Origin: a virus
DNA length: 52,324 nucleotides
Reading direction: 5' to 3' (one strand)
Virus record (IMG/VR): IMGVR_UViG_3300034200_000513
Location: 1 to 52,324 of that record
The notes beneath the pieces are model-generated. The model searched no databases. It was not told the origin of the DNA and saw nothing but the letters and a program-made list of their open reading frames with translations. Shown piece after piece: positions 43,912-52,324 of this stretch (positions within the stretch are counted from its first letter, which is position 1; the number at the start of each line of letters is the position of its first letter). The translations under genes were made by a program, and so were the position numbers.

Positions 43912-44523
43912 ATGCAAGGTAAAGACTTATCAGGAATTCATATAGAAGGGCACATTAAAATATGGTGCCCAGAAACCAATGAGATTATAATCAATAAGAG
44001 AAATGCTATTCATTATGAGAATATTAGTATAGCTCTTGCTGAATCTATAGCCAACTCAGGTCAAGGATTTATATATGAAATGGCGTTTGGTAATGGAGCT
44101 ACTACTGTAGATCCTACAGGTATTATCACTTATCTTACCCCAAATAGTACAGGTATTAATGCAGGCTTGTATAATCAAACTTACTCAAAAGTTATTGATG
44201 ATAGATCTGTAGCTAATTTAGATCCGATTAGAAATAAATTAGAAACTCGTCACGTAACTGGTACTAATTATACCGATGTATTTGTAACTTGTCTATTAGA
44301 TTACGGTGAGCCGACTGGACAAGAAGCGTTCGACAACGTTACAAATAATGAAAGTGATTTTGTTTTTGATGAGATTGGATTAAAGTCATATAGTTCTACT
44401 GGGCAGAGTAGACTACTTACACATGTTATTTTTCACCCAGTACAAAAAAGTCTGAACAGATTAATTCAAGTAGACTACACAGTAAGAATTCAAAGTCTTA
44501 CAGGATTAAGTGAGGTAGCATAA
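43912..44523 (+). CDS. Virion protein after giant gene, possible fibre connector
   Basis: This 203-residue protein starts MQGKDLSGIHIEGHIKIWCP and continues NKRNAIHYENISIALAESIA, EMAFGNGATTVDPTGIITYL and FVFDEIGLKSYS. 'GngattvdptG' and 'fdEIGL' are elements of a family of phage proteins that link fibres to the baseplate, but I cannot give a T4 number. AAGAGA precedes the ATG and a late promoter lies upstream. Its stop overlaps the next start by one base (TAATG), so it is co-translated with the first fibre gene. A gp8/gp9-like role is a guess from position only. Confidence 0.7.
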   Translation: MQGKDLSGIHIEGHIKIWCPETNEIIINKRNAIHYENISIALAESIANSGQGFIYEMAFGNGATTVDPTGIITYLTPNSTGINAGLYNQTYSKVIDDRSVANLDPIRNKLETRHVTGTNYTDVFVTCLLDYGEPTGQEAFDNVTNNESDFVFDEIGLKSYSSTGQSRLLTHVIFHPVQKSLNRLIQVDYTVRIQSLTGLSEVA

Positions 44524-46640
44524 TGAGTTATACAATTAATTTTACAGATACTCCTAATAATCCTGGCGGTATAACAGTTGAAGATCAAAGTCTAAACCAA
44601 GAAAAAAGTATAAGTTTTATAGGAAAAAATTATACAGGGTATGCTAAAGTTATTGCAGAAAGTTTTTTACATCTGCTAGAAAATTTTGCTAAATCAGAAG
44701 CACCTAATAATCCTGTTGTAGGTCAATTATGGTACGATACTGACTCTAATAACGATCCATCACAGCCTCAACTATTAGTTTATGACGGTACAAATTGGCA
44801 ACCTGCTGGAACAGTAAAAAGAAGATCCAGTCAACCCTTAGCATCTGAAAGTGTTATTGGTGATTTATGGGTAGACACTGCTAATCAACAGTTATATTTG
44901 TGGTCTGGATCTAGTTGGATTTTAATCGGTCCTGAATTTAGTGCAGGAACAGTTACAGGTCCTAAAGTTGAGTCGCTAATAGACACATTGACCATTGAAA
45001 GATTTGTAATAAGTCTATATGTCAGCGACGAAAGAATAGCAATTATAAGTTCTCAAGAATTTACTCCAAAACTATCAATAGAAGGATTTCCTAAAATTAA
45101 GAAAGGTATTAATTTAAGAGATACTAATGATAGCGGAGTTACTAATTTAAACAACAGCACTTTTAGATTTGTTGGATCTGCTACTAATAGTGAAAAATTA
45201 GGCGGCATTGATGCAAGTAATTTTGTTAGAAACGATATTAATAGTACTACGAACGGTAGTTTTAGCATTAGAAATAATGCTGGATTAATTTTAGGTTCAG
45301 ATTTATCTGTAAGTCTGTCAAATACTTCAACCGGCGCCACTGTTTTATACAATAAAACTGAGGGATCCAGCATCTTTATAAGAACTAATCAAGATGGTGC
45401 AGCTCAAGATGTTATCACAGTTAGCGGAACTAATGTAGGTATTAATAAAACAAATCCAGTGTATGAATTAGATATCAATGGCACATTACGTACTAGTGAT
45501 AATCTGTTTGTTAATGGTACAAATAATGCAGTAGATTTAAATACTGGATCAATCAGAACTGCTGGCGGATTAAGCGTACAAAAAAGTATTCATGTTGGTC
45601 AAGGAATTAAAGTTACTGGTAATATTGTTAGCAATAATATTATTCCAGAAACAACTGCTGTATATGATTTAGGCACAGAAGATACTACTTTTAGAAATAT
45701 ATATGCAACAAAAGTTGTTTCATCTAACTTTGAAGGTTCTTTTTCAGGACAATTAATCGGTTCAGTAACAGGTAGTGCCAGTCGATTAGCAAGCGCCACT
45801 AATTTTAGACTAGTAGGTGAAGTAACTAGTAATACTGTAAGTTTTAATGGATTACAACCTAGTGGATTAGCAGAATTTACAGCCACAGTTAGTGCAGATT
45901 TTATTGGAAATAAAACACTTGTAAGTTCAGTCAATGACGATGATTTATTATTAATACAACGACCAGCAACAGGTTTACAAAAAGTAACTACTGCGGCATT
46001 CTTTTCAAGAGCAGGCGTATTACCAATTGGATCGTTAATGCCGTTTGCTGGTACAGTTGCTCCGAATGGATTCGTATTGTGTGACGGAAGCGAATACTTA
46101 ATCAGTGAATATACAGAGTTATGGCAAATTATTGGATATACTTATAAACCACTAGGAGCATTACAAGGATTGAATACATTCGCTGTGCCTGATTTAAGGG
46201 GAAGATTTCCTTTAGGTTTAGATAATATGTTTAGTAATGTTAAAGTTCCTAAGAATGATGGGTCAGGAGATCTAATTTATACAATTGGAACAAGTGCATC
46301 GAGAGTTAATGCTTCTGCTGCAAATAACATAGGTTCAGGAAGCGGAACTCAAGATACTCAGTTGCAAATTAGTCAGTTACCAGAACATACACACGATATG
46401 AGGGGACTAACATCTACAGGAGAAAAAGGCCAGCAGTACTATGCAATTAGAAATAGCTCTGATCCTGCAGGAGATGTTAATACTGTAAGCCATACTACAA
46501 AAGGTCCGTCGCTGCCAAATGAAGGGCAATTTTTGCCTAACAGCGGTGGTGTCAATAACGCACTTTTAGGTGAAGCAGTTTCATTAATGAATCCTTATAT
46601 AAGTTTAAATTATATAATCTATACCGGAAAGTTTATCTAA
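44523..46640 (+). CDS. Fibre with phage collar domain (gp12-like), paralog 1
   Basis: This 705-residue protein has a shared N-terminal module (residues about 1-190: SFIGKNYTGYAKVIAESFLH, LLENFAKSE, VVGQLWYDTD, GDLWVDTANQQLYLWSG). A repetitive beta-rich shaft follows (GIKVTGNIVSNNIIPETTAV, YDLGTEDTTFRNIYATKVV). From about residue 500 there is a tail-collar domain: LPIGSLMPFAGTVAPNGFVL, CDGSEY and TFAVPDLRGRFPLGLDN, with LPEHTHDM near 620. T4 short tail fibre gp12 also ends in a collar domain, so this is probably the short-fibre or receptor-binding fibre. GAGG stands six bases before the ATG. The N-terminal module is likely the attachment to a common baseplate site. Confidence 0.82.
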   Translation: MSYTINFTDTPNNPGGITVEDQSLNQEKSISFIGKNYTGYAKVIAESFLHLLENFAKSEAPNNPVVGQLWYDTDSNNDPSQPQLLVYDGTNWQPAGTVKRRSSQPLASESVIGDLWVDTANQQLYLWSGSSWILIGPEFSAGTVTGPKVESLIDTLTIERFVISLYVSDERIAIISSQEFTPKLSIEGFPKIKKGINLRDTNDSGVTNLNNSTFRFVGSATNSEKLGGIDASNFVRNDINSTTNGSFSIRNNAGLILGSDLSVSLSNTSTGATVLYNKTEGSSIFIRTNQDGAAQDVITVSGTNVGINKTNPVYELDINGTLRTSDNLFVNGTNNAVDLNTGSIRTAGGLSVQKSIHVGQGIKVTGNIVSNNIIPETTAVYDLGTEDTTFRNIYATKVVSSNFEGSFSGQLIGSVTGSASRLASATNFRLVGEVTSNTVSFNGLQPSGLAEFTATVSADFIGNKTLVSSVNDDDLLLIQRPATGLQKVTTAAFFSRAGVLPIGSLMPFAGTVAPNGFVLCDGSEYLISEYTELWQIIGYTYKPLGALQGLNTFAVPDLRGRFPLGLDNMFSNVKVPKNDGSGDLIYTIGTSASRVNASAANNIGSGSGTQDTQLQISQLPEHTHDMRGLTSTGEKGQQYYAIRNSSDPAGDVNTVSHTTKGPSLPNEGQFLPNSGGVNNALLGEAVSLMNPYISLNYIIYTGKFI

Positions 46641-46650
46641 GGAAATATGA

Positions 46651-48507
46651 ATGACTTATCAGATTAATTTAACTAACGGATCTTTATTAACAGAAATTGT
46701 TGATAGTTCTATTGACCAGCAAGCCACAGATTTAACCTTAATAGGTAAGAACGTTTCTGGGTATGGCGAATATATTAATGAAAATTTTATAAAAATATTA
46801 GAAAATTTTGCGGCAGAAACTGAACCAAACAATCCATTAATTGGACAAATATGGTTTGATACTGCTGAAAATCGATTAAAAGTATACGACGGTAACGGAT
46901 TTAAAATAGGATCAGGGCCAATAGTAAGTGGAACTCGACCTCTTAGTTTCAGTCAAGGGGATTTGTGGATCGACAGTACTCAAAATCAACTGTATTTTTA
47001 TGACGGAATAGATCTTCAATTAGCAGGTCCTATTTACAAAGAGTCTCAAGGACGTTGTGGGTTTGTTGTAGAGGATATTGTTGATACAAACGGCTCAGCA
47101 AAAACTATTGTTAAACTTTTAGTTAATGATGTTTTATTAGGAATTTTTAGTACTTCGTCCTTATCTTATACACCATCGGCACCTATATCAGGATATACTG
47201 GTGATATATACCCAGGGTTTAACGAAGGAACATTACCAGGATCTAAATGGAGATTAACTGCAACTAAAGCAGATGCATTATTAGACGTTACAGGACAACT
47301 AAAAACTCCGTCTAACTTTATGAAAACGGATGAAAACACTGCTACAACAGGCACTTTAAGTGTTGTTAATCCAACTCCGTTAATCTTAGGAACAGACAGT
47401 AATATAGAAGTAACCACAGATCCATTTTTAACTCTTTATCAGCATAACGCATTAAATGCAAACGTTAGATTTAAAATACGAAACAATGCTGGTTATCAAG
47501 AACCGTTAACATTTATTGCTTCAACTAAAAAAGTTGGAATATTTACACCTAATCCGGCCTATACATTAGATGTCACAGGCGATGCTAGAATTACCGGAAG
47601 TCTTATTGTAAACGGCAGTACTACTTCTATTAGCACATCAAATTTATCAATTCAAGATCATCAAATAGAATTAGCAGTCAACGATGATAGTAGCGTTAGT
47701 GATACGTATGCTGATCAAGGTGGACTAGTACTTAGAGGCACGACAAATCATACTATTATTTGGGATCAAGGATCTACTTCTTGGAGAATGAGTGAAAATC
47801 TTGATATAAGAGAAGCTAGTTCAGGTGCTAGGGCATATAAAATTAATGGTGTAAACGTATTAGAATATACAGGTTCAATATTTCAATTATCTGCTTCGGT
47901 TACTTCTGCACCTGGGATCACTAGTTTTGGACCTCAAACTAGTCTAACAGTTGATAACATTTTTATAGATAATAATCGCATTTCTAGCACAAATGCAAAC
48001 GGCGATGTGGAAATTGAACCTAACGGATCAGGAAATGTAGTACTGATAGGAAGTCCAAAAATAACAGGATTATCAGATCCTATCGCAGCCACAGATGCAG
48101 TTACAAAACAATATGTTGATAACAGTATTTCCAGTAGAAATATTTGTTTTAGTATGGATATTACTGGTTTAAATGATACTCAAATTGCAGATCAGTTAGA
48201 ACAAATAGCGCCTTCGAATTACTACGAGATCGGCACAGAAGCTAGAATTCACTGCACTATACAGAATGTATCTTACACAAATATTCAATTTACTGCATCG
48301 CCTACAGGAGATTTTGTTAAGAGTTATGTAAGTGTTGATAAATCAGATAATGTAGGCACCCAACCAAGCGAGCCAGTGCTACAAGATTTTAGCATAAACC
48401 CCATTAATTTAGGTCCTGCGACTATTACAGTAACAAGAGTAAACAAATTATTTGAATTAGTATCCGATAGTACCACTTCGGTATGGCAATGGCAAATGAA
48501 TTTTTAA
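46651..48507 (+). CDS. Fibre protein, paralog 2
   Basis: This 618-residue protein has the same N-terminal module as its neighbours (LIGKNVSGYGEYINENFIKI, LENFAAETEPNNPLIGQIWF, QGDLWIDSTQNQLYFYDG). The shaft contains ARITGSLIVNGSTTSISTSN and LSIQDHQIELAVNDDSS, also seen in the protein at 1799-2980, then IIWDQGSTSWRMSENLDI. Near residue 480 'AATDAVTKQYVDNSI' is a classic fibre trimer motif. The C-terminal 120 residues (CFSMDITGLNDTQIADQLEQ and on) have no recognisable domain and may be a receptor tip. AAGGAAA precedes the ATG. It lacks the collar domain of paralog 1. Confidence 0.8.
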   Translation: MTYQINLTNGSLLTEIVDSSIDQQATDLTLIGKNVSGYGEYINENFIKILENFAAETEPNNPLIGQIWFDTAENRLKVYDGNGFKIGSGPIVSGTRPLSFSQGDLWIDSTQNQLYFYDGIDLQLAGPIYKESQGRCGFVVEDIVDTNGSAKTIVKLLVNDVLLGIFSTSSLSYTPSAPISGYTGDIYPGFNEGTLPGSKWRLTATKADALLDVTGQLKTPSNFMKTDENTATTGTLSVVNPTPLILGTDSNIEVTTDPFLTLYQHNALNANVRFKIRNNAGYQEPLTFIASTKKVGIFTPNPAYTLDVTGDARITGSLIVNGSTTSISTSNLSIQDHQIELAVNDDSSVSDTYADQGGLVLRGTTNHTIIWDQGSTSWRMSENLDIREASSGARAYKINGVNVLEYTGSIFQLSASVTSAPGITSFGPQTSLTVDNIFIDNNRISSTNANGDVEIEPNGSGNVVLIGSPKITGLSDPIAATDAVTKQYVDNSISSRNICFSMDITGLNDTQIADQLEQIAPSNYYEIGTEARIHCTIQNVSYTNIQFTASPTGDFVKSYVSVDKSDNVGTQPSEPVLQDFSINPINLGPATITVTRVNKLFELVSDSTTSVWQWQMNF

Positions 48508-48513
48508 TAAATA
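48506..48513 (+). promoter_or_regulatory. Late promoter AATAAATA
   Basis: The octamer overlaps the stop of the preceding fibre gene and lies 20 bases before the ATG at 48534, which has AAGGAG. It fits the late consensus and could give this third fibre separate expression. Confidence 0.5.
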
Positions 48514-48533
48514 TAAAGTAAGGAGTATAGTAA

Positions 48534-50024
48534 ATGGCATATGTAATAGATAGATATAATGGTACAACTTTAGCTACAGTGGAAGATGGCACCATTGATG
48601 CTACTCTTGATATAAAACTTATTGGGAAAAATTACGCTGGCTATGGCGAAATACAAAATGAAAATGCATTACATATGTTGGAAAATTTTTCCGGAGAAAC
48701 AGCACCTCCTCGTCCAATAAGTGGGCAATTATGGTATGATAGTCTTGCAAAAAAAGTCAAATTTTACAATAATTCAGCTTGGAAAACTATTGGAGCAGAA
48801 CCTGCAGGTACAAAACCTGCCGGTGGTACCGTAGGAGACCTTTGGTGGGACAGTGCTAATAAGCAATTATACACCCATGACGGAACAGATTTTTATTTAG
48901 TAGGCCCGCAGGCCGCTGAAGGTCTAGGCACAACACAAATGAGGTCTCGATCAGTACTTGATGACACAGATGTTGCCCATGCTATTATTGAAGCTATTGT
49001 AGATGAAGAAGTAGTTTATATAATTGCCACAGAAGAATTTACGTTAAATGGAGCAGTGAATCCAATTCTAGGATTTACAGTTATTAAAGCTGGTTTAACT
49101 TTAATTAACACAGGTGCTACTGGCATAACTAGTAGCACTCATAGATATTGGGGCACAGCCGCTAATGCAGAAAAATTAGGCGGGCAAACTTCTGCTAATT
49201 ATGTAACAAAAACCAGCGCAAGTTTCTTAGATGCTGCAACATTTGTTGATGCAGGATTTACGGTAGGCGACAGTAACGATTTAGCTGTATATATTACTGG
49301 TAGCGATGCATATGTAAGAAATCAAATTGGTGATAGGATTGTTTTTCAAACAACGTCTGCAGGAACACAAACGCCTTTAATACTTTTAGGCAGTTCTATT
49401 TTACCAGGAACTACACTTTATTCAAATATTGGCAGTAGCTCTTTTCAGTACAACAACATTTATGCCAGTTATTTGTATGGAACTTCTCAGCAATCAGATG
49501 CATTATCAGTAAGTGGTGTGTATAGAATTGCAGCAGTTAGTCAACCAGATATTGGAGATCCTGACACTATTGCATGTAGAGACGGCAGCGGAAATCTAAG
49601 AGCAACAGAATTTCAAGGAACAGCAACAGCAGCATACTTTGCTGACTTAGCAGAAAAATATCTAGCCGATCAAGAATATGAAGTAGGCACCGTAGTTGCA
49701 GTAGGAGGCTCAGCAGAAGTCAGAGCTTGTCAAATTGGTGACAGAGCATTTGGAGCAGTAAGTGCAAATCCAGCATTTAAGATGAATGACGGATTATTGG
49801 GCGGTACATATATTGCATTAAAAGGCAGAGTTCCTGTAAAAGTTTCTGGACCTGTTGAAAAAGGTGATAAGTTAATGGCAGCAAGTAACGGAACGGCTGC
49901 ACCAGCACATTTAATTTTGAGAGGCCAGCAAGTAACTTCAAGAAGTTTCCCTGATACATTCGCTATCGCATTAGAAACTAATCTTGACGAAGGTGTAAAG
50001 TTAGTTGAGTGCGTCGTATTGTAA
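48534..50024 (+). CDS. Fibre protein with C-terminal autoprocessing-like domain, paralog 3
   Basis: This 496-residue protein shares the N-terminal module (KLIGKNYAGYGEIQNENALH, MLENFSGETAPPRPISGQLW, GDLWWDSANKQLYTHDG), then SNIGSSSFQYNNIYASYLYG, a short shaft repeat. The C-terminus from about residue 365 reads ATAAYFADLAEKYLADQEYE, VGTVVAVGG, FGAVSANPAFKMND and ALKGRVPVKVSGPVEKGDKL. This 'DLAEkY..D..YepGtVv' unit, followed by 'GRvPvkv.GpV.kGD', is the C-terminal domain found on many phage fibres and related to self-cleaving intramolecular chaperones. Whether cleavage happens here cannot be read. AAGGAG precedes the ATG. The fibre is shorter than its two paralogs. Confidence 0.82.
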   Translation: MAYVIDRYNGTTLATVEDGTIDATLDIKLIGKNYAGYGEIQNENALHMLENFSGETAPPRPISGQLWYDSLAKKVKFYNNSAWKTIGAEPAGTKPAGGTVGDLWWDSANKQLYTHDGTDFYLVGPQAAEGLGTTQMRSRSVLDDTDVAHAIIEAIVDEEVVYIIATEEFTLNGAVNPILGFTVIKAGLTLINTGATGITSSTHRYWGTAANAEKLGGQTSANYVTKTSASFLDAATFVDAGFTVGDSNDLAVYITGSDAYVRNQIGDRIVFQTTSAGTQTPLILLGSSILPGTTLYSNIGSSSFQYNNIYASYLYGTSQQSDALSVSGVYRIAAVSQPDIGDPDTIACRDGSGNLRATEFQGTATAAYFADLAEKYLADQEYEVGTVVAVGGSAEVRACQIGDRAFGAVSANPAFKMNDGLLGGTYIALKGRVPVKVSGPVEKGDKLMAASNGTAAPAHLILRGQQVTSRSFPDTFAIALETNLDEGVKLVECVVL

Positions 50025-50036
50025 GGATAAAATATT

Positions 50037-51020
50037 ATGGCAATTACAGCAGCAGATTATAATAACATAAGAAATAAAGTAATTACAGTGTTAGGCACTG
50101 GATCAACTGGTTACGGTCAAACTCCAGTTAGTTCGTCCGCTACCCAATCAACAGCAATTAGTGCTACACTGTGGAATAACTTAAGAACAGATATGCTTAA
50201 AGCAAGACAGCATCAAACTGGGAGAGATGAAACACCTTTCGCTCCTGCTGTTCTAAATCGAACTACTACAATTACTGAAGCTATTCGAGTAGCATTTGAT
50301 AATTATGCGAATCAAATTGTAACCGATCAGAGATTGCTAGGATTGGATCCTATTTCTCAAGCACAGTCCGAATTGTTTTTTACTAGTACGCAATACGTAG
50401 CTAATTGGAACCAAACTTTATATTATCGTGCAAGAGTAAAGTTTGCTGATAATTTACAAGCAAGATATTTTTTCAATGCTGGCGGTCAAATTAGATTTTA
50501 TGCTGCAAAAATAGATAGAACTTCTAGTCTAACAAAAGATATAGAATGGGATAACATACTTGGAACCTCTACTACTAAAAATGGTACTAGCCCAGGTTCA
50601 GGTTTTGGAAAGGTAGTTTATAAGTATAATTCTGTAGAACAATTGGCTGGATCATTTGCTACAGCAGGCACTTTAACTCCGCAGTATAGTTTTTATACAG
50701 CAGCATCTAGCTATGTGACTAGTAACTTACCTACAACCGCTACTACAATTTTTACTAAATCTGCCAGTGCATACAGTTCTAATATCTATGATATTAGAAT
50801 GTATTCGGACAGTGCTGCTAGTCCAACACAATTAACATTTTTAATTAGATTTCAGGATCTAGCAGGTGGTAATGTAGATGAACAAAATACTGGAAAATTA
50901 ACACAATATGTTGAAATTTTAAGACCAGTAGTAGCTGGAGGCGTCACAGTTAGCGGACCAAGCCTAGCACTATCTGCACAAGCTGGCATTACTAACGATA
51001 TTTCTGTAGCTGGATCGTAA
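50037..51020 (+). CDS. Fibre-tip or virion structural protein
   Basis: This 327-residue protein begins MAITAADYNNIRNKVITVLG, then GTGSTGYGQTPVSS, WNNLRTDMLKARQHQTGRDE and a long beta-rich C-terminal part (YYRARVKFADNLQARYFFNA; GGQIRFYAAKIDRTSSLTKD). Proteins with this 'tdYNnIrnkv..vLGtG....GYGQ' opening are common fibre-cluster proteins of marine T4-like phages. AAGGA precedes the ATG, and a terminator follows the stop. It is inferred to be a fibre tip or neck-type structural protein. There is no evidence of enzymatic activity. Confidence 0.78.
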   Translation: MAITAADYNNIRNKVITVLGTGSTGYGQTPVSSSATQSTAISATLWNNLRTDMLKARQHQTGRDETPFAPAVLNRTTTITEAIRVAFDNYANQIVTDQRLLGLDPISQAQSELFFTSTQYVANWNQTLYYRARVKFADNLQARYFFNAGGQIRFYAAKIDRTSSLTKDIEWDNILGTSTTKNGTSPGSGFGKVVYKYNSVEQLAGSFATAGTLTPQYSFYTAASSYVTSNLPTTATTIFTKSASAYSSNIYDIRMYSDSAASPTQLTFLIRFQDLAGGNVDEQNTGKLTQYVEILRPVVAGGVTVSGPSLALSAQAGITNDISVAGS

Positions 51021-51042
51021 TCAGAAATATCTTTAAAAAACT

Positions 51043-51077
51043 AACCTCTGCATAATTAATAAGTGCGGAGGTTTTTT
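51043..51077 (+). terminator. Terminator overlapping the next gene's ribosome site
   Basis: AACCTCTGCA (51043-51052) pairs with TGCGGAGGTT (51064-51073), nine Watson-Crick pairs plus one G-T, across an 11-base loop; TTTTTT ends at 51077. The 3' arm contains GGAGG (51067-51071), seven bases before the ATG at 51079. So when the hairpin forms, that site is closed. Confidence 0.82.
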
Positions 51078-51078
51078 A

Positions 51079-51426
51079 ATGACTAATAATTTTGAAGCTG
51101 CATTTGATTTGGCTAATCTTATGTCAGCAATATCGACTCAAAAAAAAATACTAAAAGAAGAATTTGAATTATCTACATTATATTTTTGTAATGGTGGAAC
51201 TTTTAAAATTGATCAACAGCTAATCTCTTTTGTTACATCGTTAAAAATATTGCATCAAACAACCGCAGTAATTATTGATCAAAATAATTTACCAATTTTT
51301 ATTGATAACGTTTCTATATTTTTAGAAAATATTTTACATCAATATACATTTGCTTCTAATAAATTTTTAACAGATTATAAACTGCTTCAAAATACTAGAA
51401 AAACAGAAAGTATTTTAGATTTATGA
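51079..51426 (+). CDS. Small conserved protein of the fibre region
   Basis: This 115-residue protein has no named family. NFEAAFDLANLMSAISTQKK is helical, LYFCNGGTFKIDQQLISFVT is a central motif also found in small proteins of other marine T4-like phages beside fibre genes, and the ending is TRKTESILDL. GGAGG, seven bases before the ATG, lies within the terminator stem. The stop overlaps the start of the next gene as ATGA (51423-51426), so the two are co-translated. The link to the next gene suggests a partner of the glycosyltransferase-like proteins or a fibre assembly helper. Confidence 0.72.
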   Translation: MTNNFEAAFDLANLMSAISTQKKILKEEFELSTLYFCNGGTFKIDQQLISFVTSLKILHQTTAVIIDQNNLPIFIDNVSIFLENILHQYTFASNKFLTDYKLLQNTRKTESILDL

Positions 51427-52250
51427 ACAGAGGGGTAATTCTATTTGCTTTTCAGTCAACAGTTGATTATGTCTCGTTGGCAATTTTTTCTGCTGAACGT
51501 ATAAAAAAACATTTAAAATTACCTGTTTCTTTAGTAACAGATTCTAAAAGTTATTTAGAAAATTTAGATAAAACTGAAATATTCGATGAAATTATAGAGA
51601 TAGAAGATTCCACAATTCAAAAGAAAGTATTTAATAACGGCACTGCTGAATTTCAGAATATCATTTGGAAAAATTCCAATAGATCATTAGCGTATGATTT
51701 AACACCATATGAACATACTATTGTATTAGATGTAGATTACATAATTAATTCAGATTTTTTATTAAAATGCCTAGATATAAACAAAGATTTTCTAATTTTT
51801 AAAGATTCATGCGATTTATCATTTTGGAGAAATTCAAAAGAATTTACTTATGTATCAGAGTTTTCTATTCCTTTTTATTGGGCTACTGTTTTAATTTTTA
51901 AGAAATCTGAAAAAAATAAAACTTTTTTTCAACTAGTTAAAGAAATTAAAAATAATTGGAATTATTATAGATCTTTATATCAAATTCCAGATTCAAAATT
52001 TAGAAATGACTTTGCATTTAGTATAGCTATACATATTACTTCTGGATTTGTTTCTAATAATTTTAATAATATAATTCCTTCAAAAATTTATTATACTCTT
52101 GATAAAGATTATTTGTATAATATAACAGATAATTCTTGTTCGTTTTTAATTGAAAAACAAAATTCAGGAGGTCAGTATATACCTACTAAGGTCAATAATG
52201 TTGATGTTCATGTAATGAATAAATTCAGTCTTATTGAAAGTATTATATGA
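51423..52250 (+). CDS. Glycosyltransferase-like protein (GT-A-type)
   Basis: This 275-residue protein starts GVILFAFQSTVDYVSLAIFS, then KHLKLPVSLVTDSKSYLENL. TIVLDVDYIINSDFLL follows near residue 100 with a D-V-D (about 103-105), the metal/nucleotide-sugar DxD of GT-A folds. FWRNSKEFTYVSEFS and IPFYWATVLIFKKSEKNKTF fit a sugar-acceptor region. Glycosyl transfer to a fibre protein or to surface glycans is inferred; the substrate is unknown. It overlaps the preceding stop (ATGA), and the next, truncated gene begins with similar residues, so the genes are a tandem pair. DxD position and start support the call; I found no complete family match. Confidence 0.65.
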   Translation: MNRGVILFAFQSTVDYVSLAIFSAERIKKHLKLPVSLVTDSKSYLENLDKTEIFDEIIEIEDSTIQKKVFNNGTAEFQNIIWKNSNRSLAYDLTPYEHTIVLDVDYIINSDFLLKCLDINKDFLIFKDSCDLSFWRNSKEFTYVSEFSIPFYWATVLIFKKSEKNKTFFQLVKEIKNNWNYYRSLYQIPDSKFRNDFAFSIAIHITSGFVSNNFNNIIPSKIYYTLDKDYLYNITDNSCSFLIEKQNSGGQYIPTKVNNVDVHVMNKFSLIESII

Positions 52251-52324
52251 AAGGTCATTTAATTTTTGCACAAAATTCAGATGTTGATTATGTTAAACAA
52301 GCATATGCTCTTGCTTTGACTATT
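52247..52324 (+). CDS. Second glycosyltransferase-like gene, partial
   Basis: The frame is open from the ATG at 52247 to the end, giving 26 residues: MKGHLIFAQNSDVDYVKQAY and on. They align with the start of the preceding gene (an aligned FA-x-x-S-x-VDYV-x-x-A pattern). The ATG overlaps the previous stop as ATGA. The gene is cut by the window edge, so its length and catalytic residues are unknown. Confidence 0.6.
   Translation, partial: MKGHLIFAQNSDVDYVKQAYALALTI

Noticed and set aside
1-52324. CRISPR array, insertion sequence or transposase
   Set aside because: No regularly spaced repeats, terminal inverted repeats or transposase motifs were seen on either strand.

Overview
The window is a block of structural and replication genes from a tailed, contractile-tail bacteriophage of the T4-like superfamily. 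The evidence is a recognisable T4-type set: portal gp20, prohead core and protease, scaffold gp22, major capsid gp23, recombination nuclease gp46/gp47, late sigma factor gp55, and baseplate proteins of the gp48, gp53, gp5, gp25 and gp6 types. The DNA is clearly AT-rich, and the fibre and capsid proteins resemble those of marine T4-like phages (cyanophage or pelagiphage relatives) more than enteric T4. No photosynthesis or host-marker gene is visible here, so the host is inferred only as a low-GC, probably marine bacterium.

Layout. Positions 1-12405 lie on the minus strand. Transcription runs from a tape-measure-like protein through gp20, a small conserved protein, a sugar-transferase-like Rossmann protein, an acidic prohead core protein, gp21, gp22 and gp23, and then through a terminator/late-promoter junction into five fibre or virion proteins, the last cut by the window edge. 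Positions 12465-13510 (plus) hold gp26 and a second frame that appears to be reached only by a -1 ribosomal frameshift. Positions 13507-19392 (minus) hold the gp55, small ORF, gp47, gp46, small ORF, GIY-YIG nuclease operon. It starts from a near-perfect sigma70-type promoter and is followed by about 320 bases of hairpin-rich non-coding DNA and one hydrophobic structural protein. From 19468 to the end (plus) run the tail-tube-cap/baseplate genes, a 4975-residue giant protein that fills the position of the T4 gp7-gp10 genes, three tandem fibre paralogs, and then, behind a terminator, a small protein and two tandem glycosyltransferase-like genes.

How the parts work together. gp55 is made from a host-type promoter and should direct RNA polymerase to late promoters of the type NATAAATA. 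Good copies of that octamer stand before the fibre operon, the tape-measure and gp26 genes (a palindromic divergent pair), the hydrophobic structural gene, gp6, the gene after the giant protein, and the third fibre paralog. The head genes build a prohead that gp21 matures, gp46/gp47 supply recombination-dependent replication, and the right half builds the baseplate and its host-recognition apparatus.

The most notable items are the frameshift candidate at gp26, the structured non-coding block at 14624-14945, and the giant protein with a probable seven-bladed propeller interleaved with carbohydrate-binding-like modules. All family names come from reading motifs and gene order; no database search was run.
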